From: Pontibacter sp. G13 | Lineage (GTDB): Bacteria > Bacteroidota > Bacteroidia > J057 | Assembly (NCBI RefSeq): GCF_031851795.1 | Contig: NZ_CP134696.1 | Span: 2,465,001-2,529,000 of the forward strand | Direction of reading: 5' to 3' | DNA length: 64,000 nt | Shown: positions 54,174-62,913 of the stretch, piece by piece | How the letters are laid out: each line of letters starts with the position of its first letter | How positions within the stretch are numbered: the stretch's first letter is position 1 | Made by a program: the position numbers and the translations under genes | Notes under the pieces: model-generated | Database searches by the model: none | Told to the model about the DNA's origin: nothing | The model's input: only the letters and a program-made list of their open reading frames with translations

Positions 54174-54575
54174 CTACTTGACCACAGCTTCTCCCCCCCA
54201 TTCCTTGGGGCGCTGCATCAAGTACCGCACCTCCTGAATTCGAAGTCCATCGCAAAGCTCTCCTTCCAATTGTGGATAAATCAACACGACGGTATCGCCT
54301 CGCATCTGGATATTTCCTACGTAGTTGCCGCATTCGTTGACAACCCGCCAAGTCCGGATGGTCAAAAGCAAATCTTGGGGAATAATCTCCGGGGTAAAGG
54401 TCTCAGCCAAAGTTTGAAGGGGTTCTAAAGTTGGATCTCCAAATTCGCCGAGGTCCTCTACATTTACCGCCATCAGATAATAATGCCTCACTCGAGGATT
54501 GTAGGGCTTTTCGGAACAAGAGAAAGACAAAAGAAAGCCAAGCACCCCTAGCAAGGACGAGAATCGACGCAACAT
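54174..54575 (-). CDS. Small hypothetical lipoprotein
   Basis: A 133-residue protein from the ATG at 54575 (a TTG two codons earlier is less likely). The signal MLRRFSSLLGVLGFLLSFSC gives lipidated Cys20. The mature part (about 113 residues) is mixed alpha/beta with two further cysteines (VVNECGNYVG, GELCDGLRI) that could pair. No family is recognised. It is followed by about 115 bp without features before the nrd promoter; the next gene upstream (NTF2-like) is on the same strand. Confidence 0.7.
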   Translation of the reverse strand: MLRRFSSLLGVLGFLLSFSCSEKPYNPRVRHYYLMAVNVEDLGEFGDPTLEPLQTLAETFTPEIIPQDLLLTIRTWRVVNECGNYVGNIQMRGDTVVLIYPQLEGELCDGLRIQEVRYLMQRPKEWGGEAVVK

Positions 54576-54645
54576 GGTCAACGAAGTAAAAATGACAATG
54601 AGAGGATGGGGACGTGTCGAAAAAAGGGACTTTTTCCTAGGCGAT

Positions 54646-55167
54646 TCAATCTGGCAAAAACTCCTGAGGAATCAAATTTTCTGGAGATTCCTGCATCCAA
54701 GAAATGTTCAAAATCCACCAGCGTTCTCCATCATTCAAGAGCTGAAGACTATTGATCCCACGCATTTGGGGCGTTGCATCACTTGCTGATTCCAAGATTT
54801 CATAGGTGGTGAAAACATGTGCCAAATGCCCAAATTGCTGAACCTCGCGATGTATTTCTCGCTCGACAAATCCTCGCTTCTCAAAGGCTTTGGCTTGGTA
54901 GGAGATAAGGGTATCGATAGGCATGTAAGTCGCTCCATACGTCTCTCCACGCTTTCCAGTCGGGATCGCCTTGGCTTCGGGATGGAAAAGCGAACGCATC
55001 AGTTCCCAGTCTCTTGGCTCTCCCTTTTTCCCTGAAATCACCGAATATAAGGTTTCCACAATGGCATCGATGGATGCTACATGGCTGAGGTCGGCCGTGT
55101 CTTGGGCCCATGTGGATTGGGTCATTCCCCCCAAAAGAAAAAGTAGAAAAAATAGGCGGTTGATCAT
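54646..55167 (-). CDS. NTF2/SnoaL-like secreted protein
   Basis: A 173-residue protein; the ATG at 55167 begins a signal peptide (MINRLFFLLFLLGGMTQSTWA). The mature part has the layout of a cone-shaped NTF2-like fold: an N-terminal helix (IDAIVETLYSVISG), WELMRSLFHPEAKAIP, YQAKAFEKRGFVEREIHREVQQFGHLAHVFTTYEIL, and RGINSLQLLNDGERWWILNISWMQE. Some members are enzymes, many have no known activity; nothing here indicates a substrate. It is divergent from the acyltransferase gene at 55316. Confidence 0.78.
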   Translation of the reverse strand: MINRLFFLLFLLGGMTQSTWAQDTADLSHVASIDAIVETLYSVISGKKGEPRDWELMRSLFHPEAKAIPTGKRGETYGATYMPIDTLISYQAKAFEKRGFVEREIHREVQQFGHLAHVFTTYEILESASDATPQMRGINSLQLLNDGERWWILNISWMQESPENLIPQEFLPD

Positions 55168-55315
55168 TGGGGTTTCGTGTGTTAAATGTGAGATCATCCA
55201 AAATACCGGATTATCCTCCTACCGCCAAAATTCACCCTACAAGGCATTCAATTTCACAAGTTTGCACCGATTGCCACAGAGATGGTTTCTGTCCGAAAAT
55301 TCGTACCTTTTCCTC

Positions 55316-56614
55316 ATGTCGCAGCAATCTACTTTCATTCGGAGCCTCAATCCTATCGAACAGGCCTTTACGATTTCCAATCAGGCATTTCCCATGCAGG
55401 TCGTATCTGTCTTGCATGTGTCGCCTATTCCCTCCGAAGAAACGTTGGCCCAAGCGCTGTCTATCCTTCAAGCCAGACACGAACTTCTAAGAGCAGGTAT
55501 TCGGGGGATGGCATTCCAGGGGTTGGTACCCGAAACGCCCATTCCGCTCATTGTAGCCCCTCGGCCAGATGATGGCAGCTGGGAAGCATGGGCCCAAAAA
55601 GCTTTGAACGCGCCATTTGACCAAGGGGGACCGCTCATGAAATGTACGCTGGTTTCAGATGAGCTATCAGATCGCGGTGAAATGATTCTCTCCTTTCATC
55701 ATGCAATCATAGACGGAAACTCCGCTCGACTGCTCCTACATGAATTGCTCTCGATTTTGGGAAAGGAAGCGCTACCAGCCCCAGAGCGATTGGAAACTGA
55801 ACCTATTTTCCCAACAGATTTTCGAGGGTGGAAGCTCGGGAAAAATTTGGCGGCGTTCATGGGGAGGCAAGCCAGAGAGGAATGGCAATACCGCAAGGTG
55901 GGGCTCAAATCTCCCATACCTACAGATGCCCAAAATGCCATCATTAGCATTACGCTCCCTCAAGATGTGTCCCGACGACTCACTTGGAAAATCGGCAAAC
56001 TCGGACTCAGTTTGAATAGCTATCTCCTAAGTGAAATTGCCCTAGCAACCATCCGGCATCGCCACCAGCTCAAAAAGGCTTCGAAGGCACGTCTGATTAG
56101 TTTTGCCGATCTGAGATCCGGATTGGTTCCCGCAGTCTCCCGAAATCCGCTAGGATGCTATGTGTCCATGTTGAGAGCTTCCGTTCCTATAGCGTCATTG
56201 GCTAATTCTACTGAGCTGGCAAGGAACATTCGTAGGGCTATGTTCAAAGCAGGGAGAAATGGAGAGCCATTCATCATGTCTTGGATGAGTCGGTACCTGA
56301 TGAAATTTGTCTTGAAAGCCCGAAACATGCGATTGGGGGTGGTAGCTTTGAGCTTTATCGGCAAGCTTGACCTACAACGGCATTATGGGGAGATTTCGCT
56401 ACACAATGTCAATGCCTACATCACCAACAATCCGATGGGCCCAGAAATTGGCGTGTTCGGGAAAATCTTGTTTGGAAGCATCAGTCTGGATTTCACGTAC
56501 CTACCCGCCGAAACCAGCCATGAACAAGCACAAGAATTGGTCGCTGAAATCCTCCAAAAACTTCATGAGATGGCCCATTCGGATCTCCCTGAAGAGGTTG
56601 CTACGTCAAACTAA
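55316..56614 (+). CDS. Condensation-domain-like acyltransferase
   Basis: A 432-residue protein from the ATG at 55316 (MSQQSTFIRSLNPIEQAF); the longer frame upstream overlaps a divergent gene. It has the chloramphenicol-acetyltransferase-like fold of condensation domains and Pap-type or wax-ester acyltransferases: H128-H129-A-I-I-D133-G is the catalytic HHxxxDG motif, and SFADLRSGLVP lies where these enzymes have a conserved structural loop. Such stand-alone enzymes join an acyl-CoA or acyl-carrier to an alcohol or amine. No carrier protein or synthetase is nearby, so the substrate cannot be named. Cytoplasmic. Confidence 0.8.
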   Translation: MSQQSTFIRSLNPIEQAFTISNQAFPMQVVSVLHVSPIPSEETLAQALSILQARHELLRAGIRGMAFQGLVPETPIPLIVAPRPDDGSWEAWAQKALNAPFDQGGPLMKCTLVSDELSDRGEMILSFHHAIIDGNSARLLLHELLSILGKEALPAPERLETEPIFPTDFRGWKLGKNLAAFMGRQAREEWQYRKVGLKSPIPTDAQNAIISITLPQDVSRRLTWKIGKLGLSLNSYLLSEIALATIRHRHQLKKASKARLISFADLRSGLVPAVSRNPLGCYVSMLRASVPIASLANSTELARNIRRAMFKAGRNGEPFIMSWMSRYLMKFVLKARNMRLGVVALSFIGKLDLQRHYGEISLHNVNAYITNNPMGPEIGVFGKILFGSISLDFTYLPAETSHEQAQELVAEILQKLHEMAHSDLPEEVATSN

Positions 56615-56634
56615 TCACCAATCCTTGACTGCCC

Positions 56635-57099
56635 TCATCGCATCCCTACTCCTTGAAATGCCTGAATGAGTCCTTGTATTTCCAACTTCTCCATGCCCAC
56701 AAGAGCCTGATGTACACGTTGGGACTTTTGATGGTCAGGGTCAGACATCATATCTCCCAGTACCTCTGGAACTACCTGCCAGTTCATTCCAAACCTATCC
56801 TTCAGCCATCCGCATCGCTTGGGTTGTCCTCCACTCGCCAGCAAACTCTCCCAATAGTAGTCGATGTCCCGTTGGTGCTTGCATTCCACAAAAAGGGAAA
56901 CAGCAGGGGTAAATGGAAACTCAGGACCGCCGTTCAGGGCGCGAATCTTCATCCCATCCAATACAAATGTGGACAGAACGGGATGTAATTGGACAATCCG
57001 AGACTGTGGGAAAATACTGATATAGAAGCGAATGGCTTCCTCAGCGTGGTTGTCAAACCATAGGCAGGGAGAAATCATGGAGGATTTGATGGCAGTCAT
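56635..57099 (-). CDS. PhnB-like VOC-superfamily protein
   Basis: A 154-residue vicinal-oxygen-chelate protein of the PhnB/3-demethylubiquinone-methyltransferase-like group. Marks: SPCLWFDNHAEEAIRFYISIFPQSRI at the start, DGMKIRALNGGPEFPFTPAVSLFVEC in the middle, and GWLKDRFGMNWQVVPEVLGDMM before the end. The fold binds small molecules or metals; most relatives have no assigned function. Convergent with the acyltransferase gene, 20 bp apart. Confidence 0.85.
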   Translation of the reverse strand: MTAIKSSMISPCLWFDNHAEEAIRFYISIFPQSRIVQLHPVLSTFVLDGMKIRALNGGPEFPFTPAVSLFVECKHQRDIDYYWESLLASGGQPKRCGWLKDRFGMNWQVVPEVLGDMMSDPDHQKSQRVHQALVGMEKLEIQGLIQAFQGVGMR

Positions 57100-57169
57100 G
57101 GGTATGTAGTAAATGGATATTAGGATTGAATACCCAAACTACAGACTACATCATCTGTTTTGGCCAAAC

Positions 57170-57613
57170 TCAATCTACCTCCCGTACTTGATCCAATTGG
57201 TAGATCAATTCATCTGGGCGGGAATTGAGCTTCAGAATGCCCTCAATGTGGACATATTCGTCCATCTCATATTTGCGTCTGTGATTGGCCAATTCAAGGC
57301 TGATTACCGACTCAATGCCCGCAGCACCGCAAAAAAAGCACGCACTATACGGATTCGCAGAAAGCGCAAATACAGACCCTTCTACATCAATTGGGAGCAT
57401 GTAGCCACGGATACGAACTCGCTTTCCTTCCAAGGCCAATAGTTCTTCTGGAAAAGTTGGAGGCGCAGATACCGCTTGAGGATTCCAAGTATCACCCCCA
57501 AACCGGACTTGCTCCAGCAATGTCCAGGTTAGTTTTTCCTGCCCCATCGAAGGAATGACAATCCCCAATATCATGAACCCTAGTAGAATGACAGATTTCA
57601 GCTGAATGGCCAT
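57170..57613 (-). CDS. Small exported protein with DUF3299-like pattern
   Basis: A 147-residue protein from the ATG at 57613, which starts a signal peptide (MAIQLKSVILLGFMILGIVIP). The core FPEELLALEGKRVRIRGYMLPIDVEG followed by SANPYSACFFCGAAG, with a C-x-x-C pair, resembles DUF3299-type lipoproteins or periplasmic proteins, and an OB-like fold is plausible (VHIEGILKLN). No activity is known to me. It may bind a metal through the two cysteines. Confidence 0.68.
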   Translation of the reverse strand: MAIQLKSVILLGFMILGIVIPSMGQEKLTWTLLEQVRFGGDTWNPQAVSAPPTFPEELLALEGKRVRIRGYMLPIDVEGSVFALSANPYSACFFCGAAGIESVISLELANHRRKYEMDEYVHIEGILKLNSRPDELIYQLDQVREVD

Positions 57614-57727
57614 AGAATGGATCAGTTTTCTACGAAAATACCACAATCTCAACCTCCCATGAAATCCCACCTCCGGTTTGAAAGAAGCTCATACAAACAA
57701 TGAACCTTGGCTGCCTGTTCTGGAAAC

Positions 57728-58561
57728 ATGAAAACATGGTCAAACTATATAGTATGCTTGTTGTGTATCGGGGCAATGGTGGGCTGTTCGAATAACCGAC
57801 CCAAAAAACCCAATACCAACCAGCCGCGTGTGGCTTTCGAACGAGTCAACGTGGAACGAATCGTCGGTAATTGCAGCGCCGAAACAGGACCTTGCGCTAC
57901 AGTCTCCGTCCAGGCACCTGTCGTTGAAATGGCTTCCCATGATGCCAAAATCAGGGTAAATTCCTACATCGTCAATCAGGTGAAGGAAACGTTTGCCAGC
58001 GTAGCCAACGTGGATGTTGAGCCTATCATTCAACAATCAGCTCAAGAACTTGCGGATTCGTTTTTTGCGCACTATGAAGCATTCACCCAAGAATTTCCAG
58101 ATAGTCCTCAACGATGGTCGGTGGATATTAAAGGGGATGTTTTGGGAAATGCTTATTCCGTAGTGACCTACAAAATGCATCGGGAAACCTATACTGGCGG
58201 AGCGCATCCCAACCACGAAACCCATTATGCCACGTTCAATGCAGCGAATGGTAAAAAGCTAAAGATCGGGGAAATAGTTCGCGATACTGCCAATTTGAAC
58301 AACATTGCCGAGCCTTATTTTCGCGAAGCAGTGGACATCGCCAAAGATCTACCGCTCATGGAGTCAGGCTTCAGCTTTGACCAGAACAAGTTTCAGGTAC
58401 CCAACAACTTTGGGATGGTTCAGGAAGGAATTATCTTTCATTACAATCCCTATGAGATTGCGCCTTATGCAGCTGGGGAGATTAGTTTCCTCGTACCATA
58501 CGATGCACTCGGAGGCGCCAAAGGCATCAAAGTTACCCGCAAAAAGGTCAAGACCAACTGA
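57728..58561 (+). CDS. DUF4163/DUF3298 lipoprotein (RsiV-like fold)
   Basis: A 277-residue lipoprotein; the ATG at 57728 starts MKTWSNYIVCLLCIGAMVGC with lipidated Cys20. The DUF4163 region (about 40-130) leads into DUF3298 with its signature YTGGAHPNHETHYATFNAANGKKL and the C-terminal YNPYEIAPYAAGEISFLVPYDAL. Such domains occur in the anti-sigma factor RsiV and in many envelope proteins, where they bind proteins such as lysozyme. No sigma factor is adjacent, so a regulatory role is not supported. The stop codon overlaps the start of the next frame by one base. Confidence 0.85.
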   Translation: MKTWSNYIVCLLCIGAMVGCSNNRPKKPNTNQPRVAFERVNVERIVGNCSAETGPCATVSVQAPVVEMASHDAKIRVNSYIVNQVKETFASVANVDVEPIIQQSAQELADSFFAHYEAFTQEFPDSPQRWSVDIKGDVLGNAYSVVTYKMHRETYTGGAHPNHETHYATFNAANGKKLKIGEIVRDTANLNNIAEPYFREAVDIAKDLPLMESGFSFDQNKFQVPNNFGMVQEGIIFHYNPYEIAPYAAGEISFLVPYDALGGAKGIKVTRKKVKTN

Positions 58562-58977
58562 TGACATTCCACATATTTCCATACAGCCTTCCTAGTCAAC
58601 GAGCCACTAGGAAGGCTTTGCTTTTTCTACAAATCTGCGGCATTTGCCTTCTTTTCACTTGCGAAACCTCCCCAAAATCGCCATCCACCAAGATCCAATT
58701 TGACCTAAGCCAGCTAGATGACCAAGGACTCATCGGCCAACCAGACGGCAAGACCGCCCTACATTACGAATTCTGCATTCCTCCTCACCACCGAGCAACC
58801 GTTCAAAATATCGACACCAGTCTCGTATTTATGCCCCAAAGTCCCGGAAGAATAGGATGTGACACCACAGAACTCCTCTGCATTGGAAATACCCATCAGC
58901 CCCACCCCAAAAAAATCCTTCAACAACTAGCCCACTGCCCCTTCATCCTAACCATTCAACAAACCCATTTCGAGTAA
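58561..58977 (+). CDS. Small hypothetical (lipo)protein
   Basis: A 138-residue frame whose ATG overlaps the preceding TGA. Residues about 18-34 (KALLFLQICGICLLFTC) look like a lipoprotein signal, so the true start may be the TTG at 58618. The body (LHYEFCIP, PGRIGCDTTELLCIGNTHQP, ILQQLAHCPFILTIQQTHFE) reads like a genuine folded protein with several cysteines, though I cannot name the family. A strong terminator hairpin lies inside its first twenty codons, which argues for a later start or low expression. Confidence 0.5.
   Translation: MTFHIFPYSLPSQRATRKALLFLQICGICLLFTCETSPKSPSTKIQFDLSQLDDQGLIGQPDGKTALHYEFCIPPHHRATVQNIDTSLVFMPQSPGRIGCDTTELLCIGNTHQPHPKKILQQLAHCPFILTIQQTHFE
58585..58627 (+). 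terminator. Rho-independent terminator after the DUF3298 gene
   Basis: AGCCTTCCTAGT and ACTAGGAAGGCT form a perfect twelve-pair stem with a nine-base loop, followed by TTGCTTTTTC, 23 bp past the DUF3298 stop. It overlaps the annotated start of the next frame. Confidence 0.75.
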
Positions 58978-59019
58978 CCCCAAAAAGGCCCTAATCCCTC
59001 ATTCCTCCAAACCCCACCC

Positions 59020-59640
59020 TCACCCACCAATTCCACCCCAAACTATGTAAATGCCCCCCTACAACCCTCCACCCCACACCTAGAATTACCACAAACCCTC
59101 CTCACTTCTCTGCAAACTCTGAGGTTGATAACTCCTCCTCCTCCCTCTGTGATCTCCGTGGTTAATTACCCCACAACAGCCCTCCAGCCACACCTAGAAT
59201 TACCACTAACCCCACCTCCCTTCTCTGCAAACTCCGTGGTTGATAACTCCTCCTCCTCCCTCTGTGATCTCTGTGATCTCCGTGGTTAATTACCCCACAA
59301 CAACCCTCAATCCCACACCTAGAATTACCACTAACCCCACCTCCCTTCTCTGCAAACTCCGTGGTTGATAACTCCTCCTCCCTCTGTGATCTCTGTGATC
59401 TCTGTGATCTCCGTGGTCAATTACCCCACAACAACCCTCCACCCACACCTAGAATTACCACTAACCCCACCTCCCTTCTCTGCAAACTCCGTGGTTGATA
59501 ACTCCTCCTCCTCCCTCTGTGATCTCTGTGATCTCCGTGGTTAATTACCCCACAACAACCCTCAATCCCACACCTAGAATTACCAACAGCCCTACCTCAC
59601 TTCTCTGCAAACTCCGTGGTTAAAACCTATCAAAACTCCC
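59020..59640. repeat. C-rich tandem repeat tract, about five units of 115-130 bp
   Basis: The phrase TTCTCTGCAAACTC recurs at 59106, 59221, 59346, 59476 and 59601, each followed by CCGTGGTTGATAACTCCTCC, CTCTGTGATCT, CCGTGGTTAATTACCCC and ACACCTAGAATTACCA. Unit length varies partly through one to three copies of the inner CTCTGTGAT. The plus strand is strongly C-rich and G-poor. No gene is supported between 58978 and 59716. Confidence 0.85.
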
Positions 59641-59653
59641 AACCCCACCACAC

Positions 59654-59688
59654 AAAAAAAGGGCGAAGCCCACAAAAAGGCCCCGCCC
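59654..59688 (-). terminator. Rho-independent terminator of the outer-membrane protein gene
   Basis: On the minus strand GGGCG...CGCCC with an inner GGGC-TTC-GCCC stem is followed by seven T, about 30 bp past the stop at 59717. Confidence 0.7.
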
Positions 59689-59716
59689 AACATCATCGAT
59701 CTCAAAAGACCATCTC

Positions 59717-60334
59717 TTAATTCGGCGAAATCAACCTAAACCCTATCAAAAGGTTAAAAGTCTGGTTCGACACATTCCCATCATCCAGCAGATCAGAAAT
59801 CCCAAAGTCATAGGCCAGATCCACCGTAAAGTTGAAGATATCAGCCCCAACCCCGACACGCCATTGCCAGACTAGGTCCTTGAAATCCCCCTTATCGAAT
59901 CCAAGATCATTATCCCCAACACTTGTCTGAAAGTCCAAAACAGGACCTGTATAGGGCCTCAAAGAGAATATTGGTGTATTGTGAAAGAATCGGTAGCCTC
60001 CGACAATCGGAATTTGTAGCACTCGGCGATTCACATTATCCTCCTCACCATTTCCCAAATCTACTCGAGTAGACTGATTCCCCCAGAAAACACCGGGCAT
60101 CAAAAACCACGAATCCCCCAAAAAGAATGAACCTCCGAATAGATATCCTACCCGGGCTGCGGTCTCCACATCATCAGGATTATTAATCCACTGTGATGAA
60201 TTACCACCAACTTGCAATATTAACCCAAACTGTGCTTGACTTGGATTAGACATCATCAAAAATCCCGCACATGCTAGCACCATCCATAGATGCTTCAAGT
60301 GCTTGAGCGGCTGCAGTGTAAGTGTTTTCAGCAT
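59717..60334 (-). CDS. Outer-membrane beta-barrel protein (PorT-like family)
   Basis: A 205-residue protein with a signal peptide (about residues 14-34, HLWMVLACAGFLMMSNPSQAQ). The mature part is a series of alternating amphipathic strands (FGLILQVGGNSSQW, RVGYLFGGSFFLGDSWFLMPGVFWGN, LRPYTGPVLDFQ, WRVGVGADIFNFTVDLAYDFGIS) and ends NLLIGFRLISPN, typical of the outer-membrane beta-barrel domain in Bacteroidota. It probably forms an eight- to ten-stranded barrel. No transport role can be inferred. Confidence 0.82.
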   Translation of the reverse strand: MLKTLTLQPLKHLKHLWMVLACAGFLMMSNPSQAQFGLILQVGGNSSQWINNPDDVETAARVGYLFGGSFFLGDSWFLMPGVFWGNQSTRVDLGNGEEDNVNRRVLQIPIVGGYRFFHNTPIFSLRPYTGPVLDFQTSVGDNDLGFDKGDFKDLVWQWRVGVGADIFNFTVDLAYDFGISDLLDDGNVSNQTFNLLIGFRLISPN

Positions 60335-60442
60335 AAGACAATCTTAATTCAAACATCGAAATATTGTCAGACCGTATAACCGCGGGAATTATCAAATGTT
60401 TGTGGTATTTTATTTAGACTAAAGGTTGAAACTGCGAACTAC

Positions 60443-61459
60443 ATGAAATCTTTTTTATTGATACTACTCGTTTTAGTAGCTGTTCTAGGGGTCGTTTTTG
60501 CACTTGGTCCTAGAGTCCCCACACCTACCCTATCACCTGAATCGAAGGAGGTTTCGATTCCCCTCAACGAACTCTCTGATTTCATTCAGCACCAAGAGTC
60601 TCAGGTTCAAGGAATTCGAGCAGGCAATCAATCGCAAATCTTTTGGGTAGACAGTGTTCGAAAAACCAAAACTGTGGTTCTATATCTTCACGGTTTTAGT
60701 GCAAGCCCTGAAGAAGGCAGAGATGCTGTCCAAGCTTTTGGGGAAAGGTATGGAGCCAATATATTCCTCCCTCGATTACAGGCACATGGAGTGGACGAGC
60801 CGGAACCCATGCTCAAGATGTCAGCCGACGGACTCCTTCAATCCGCAGAAGATGCCTATCAAATCGCCAAAACCATGGGAGATCACGTGGTGATCATGGC
60901 AACTTCAACAGGAGGATCACTCGCATTGCTTTTAGCTCAAAGACACCCAGAAATTGCAGGCCTGATCCTGTACAGTCCCAACATTCGGGTAAAAGACGCT
61001 CGATCTTCCATCATGCTGATGCCGTGGGGGTTGCAAATCGGCAAGGCAGTCAATGGAGGCGCGTATTTGTCCTTCGAACCCAGTGACTACTCCCGCAAAT
61101 ACTGGACCTACCGATATCGGATAGAAGCCGCTGCCCAAATGCTACAACTTCTGGACAATGGCATGATCCCAGAAACCTTCGCCCAAGTCAATCAACCGAC
61201 ATTCGTGGGATGCTATTACCAAGATGTGGACCACCAAGATCAAGTCGTGTCTGTCCCAGCAATCCAAAAAATGGTCACACAACTCGGTACTCCTAAAGAC
61301 CAACTGATGTTCATTGAATTCCCCGATGCCAAAGAGCATGTCATCTGCAATCCTCATATTTCCAAAGATTACCCGAGTGTCATGGAAGCAACCTATGAAT
61401 TTGCCGATGAAATCCTCAAACTCCCACTTAGTCCCTCAGCAAGCGATTGGAGTGAGTAA
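60443..61459 (+). CDS. Alpha/beta hydrolase (carboxylesterase/lysophospholipase-like), membrane-anchored or exported
   Basis: A 338-residue protein starting with a hydrophobic segment (MKSFLLILLVLVAVLGVVFAL) that is a signal or anchor. The hydrolase fold shows LYLHGFSASPEEG for the oxyanion strand, the nucleophile Ser in MATSTGGSLALLLA, the acid Asp in YYQDVDHQDQVV, and the catalytic His in PDAKEHVICN. The nucleophile elbow A-T-S-T-G-G departs from the common G-x-S-x-G, as in monoacylglycerol-lipase-like relatives. Likely an esterase in the cell envelope; substrate unknown. Confidence 0.82.
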   Translation: MKSFLLILLVLVAVLGVVFALGPRVPTPTLSPESKEVSIPLNELSDFIQHQESQVQGIRAGNQSQIFWVDSVRKTKTVVLYLHGFSASPEEGRDAVQAFGERYGANIFLPRLQAHGVDEPEPMLKMSADGLLQSAEDAYQIAKTMGDHVVIMATSTGGSLALLLAQRHPEIAGLILYSPNIRVKDARSSIMLMPWGLQIGKAVNGGAYLSFEPSDYSRKYWTYRYRIEAAAQMLQLLDNGMIPETFAQVNQPTFVGCYYQDVDHQDQVVSVPAIQKMVTQLGTPKDQLMFIEFPDAKEHVICNPHISKDYPSVMEATYEFADEILKLPLSPSASDWSE

Positions 61460-61480
61460 CCAAAGAACGAGGGGTATGGT

Positions 61481-61751
61481 TTAGGCATATTTCCGAAATG
61501 TAAGGCGATGGCTGGAAAATCGTTTTGTAGGGATATCAGAGATACGAAGGGCACACCACCCCCGAATAGGATAGCCCCCTGGTTGAAAGTTTCCCCAATC
61601 CGCCGAATTCTTGTATGCCGCCCAATGTATGATTCTGAGCATAGGAGTGCCATCTCGTTCGTCTGGACCTAGGAAATTTCCGCGATCACCATGCCGTGCA
61701 TGACACACTAGCAGGGTTTTGGAAGGGTATTTGACCTTGTAGGAATAGAAT
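61481..61751 (-). pseudogene. Possible C-terminal gene remnant
   Basis: A stop-free frame in the gap between the hydrolase and eboA reads like protein (YPSKTLLVCHARHGDRGNF, GWCALRISDIPTKRFSSHRL) but has only a GTG start at 61708 and a stop just upstream. I do not recognise it. It could be a decayed fragment or chance; nothing else is seen in 61460-61950. Confidence 0.2.
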
Positions 61752-61950
61752 CCGGATCATGGAGGAAATCGTGCAATACGATCGATCGAGGTTGATTGGC
61801 ATTGGCAATTCCTCTAACTTCCGTAATGTCCTATGGGGAATGTATCTGTACAATGCGTTTTTCCACTTGAAGAAGCTTTACGAAATTCGCGTTCATGGAC
61901 AAATCTCTACAATAAGTCCTGCAGATCCCCAACCAGATTTTGGGAACACT

Positions 61951-62847
61951 ATGACTATGCGCTCCTTTCGTTCGCTCCTGTACGACCACCTTGTTGCTCA
62001 TCTGGACAATTCGACCCAGAAAAATTGGCTCGACCAGAAACTGGCCTCCATCGAGCAAAATGGATTGACCGGTTCATTCTTTCTGGCATTCAGCGGTGCC
62101 CCGCGATTTCTTCCCAAAGGGCTTGTCCCATTCTCTGAATCGCAACTAGCTGATTTTGCCCACTCTGTGGAAAGCATACACCCCGAGCGGTGGACATTCG
62201 CAGAAGCTGTCAGAATTCTTTTCCTGCTATCTCTCCCTCAAGAAGATCCTGAACAGTTCAAAGCTTCTATTCTCGAAGTTTTTGATACCGCAGATATGGG
62301 CGAACAACGAGCCCTCTACCAATCTTTGCCTGTATTGCCACACCCAGATCAGTTTAGCTTATTCGCAGCTGAAGGGATTCGCACCAATATGACAACCGTG
62401 CTAGAAGCTATTGTGCTCGACAATCCTTACCCAGCACAATACTTGAATGAAGGGGCGTGGAACCAGCTCTTCCTGAAAGCGGCATTCACGGATCGTCCTA
62501 TTCACCGAATCGTTGAGGTCGATCGCCGTGCCAATGCCACGCTCGCTCGAATCGTCTCTGACTATGCGCATGAGCGCTGGTCGGCTGGACGTGTCGTGAG
62601 TCCGGAATTGTGGCGAGTGGTCCCTCCGTTTGCCACTGAGCAATCCATTCGAGATGCTGAAGCCTTGTTTGCCAAACCGGAGAAACTCCAGCAAGTCGCG
62701 GCCATGTTGATTTGCCAAGAATCCGATCTCCCCGAAGCCAAAAGCCTACTAGCTCAACACCCAAAATGGGCCGAAGCAGCTGAAGCAGGGGATTGGAATT
62801 GGGACAAATTGGGTCAGCAGTGGGAAAACCACCTTCAAGAAGCCTGA
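61951..62847 (+). CDS. EboA-domain protein
   Basis: A 298-residue protein. The ATG at 61951 is preferred because family resemblance starts there (MTMRSFRSLLYDHLVAHL); the frame is open back to 61759. The diagnostic block is FAAEGIRTNMTTVLEAIVLDNPYPAQYLNEGAWNQLFLKAAF. EboA is the first protein of the ebo cluster, found in many bacteria and linked in cyanobacteria to export of the scytonemin precursor; its biochemical role is unknown. The next genes (TatD-like, UbiA-like) match the ebo order. Confidence 0.8.
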   Translation: MTMRSFRSLLYDHLVAHLDNSTQKNWLDQKLASIEQNGLTGSFFLAFSGAPRFLPKGLVPFSESQLADFAHSVESIHPERWTFAEAVRILFLLSLPQEDPEQFKASILEVFDTADMGEQRALYQSLPVLPHPDQFSLFAAEGIRTNMTTVLEAIVLDNPYPAQYLNEGAWNQLFLKAAFTDRPIHRIVEVDRRANATLARIVSDYAHERWSAGRVVSPELWRVVPPFATEQSIRDAEALFAKPEKLQQVAAMLICQESDLPEAKSLLAQHPKWAEAAEAGDWNWDKLGQQWENHLQEA

Positions 62848-62913
62848 AGACCTTTTCGACCCCAAGGTCTGGATCGCCCAAGCCCTGAAGATTAATTTTC
62901 AACAAATAAACAG

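Noticed and set aside
59020-59640. CRISPR array or coding repeat protein
   Set aside because: Whole units repeat without variable spacers, and all frames have stops.
61759-61950. Longer start for the EboA gene
   Set aside because: The extra 64 residues show no family resemblance; the ATG at 61951 fits the usual EboA start.
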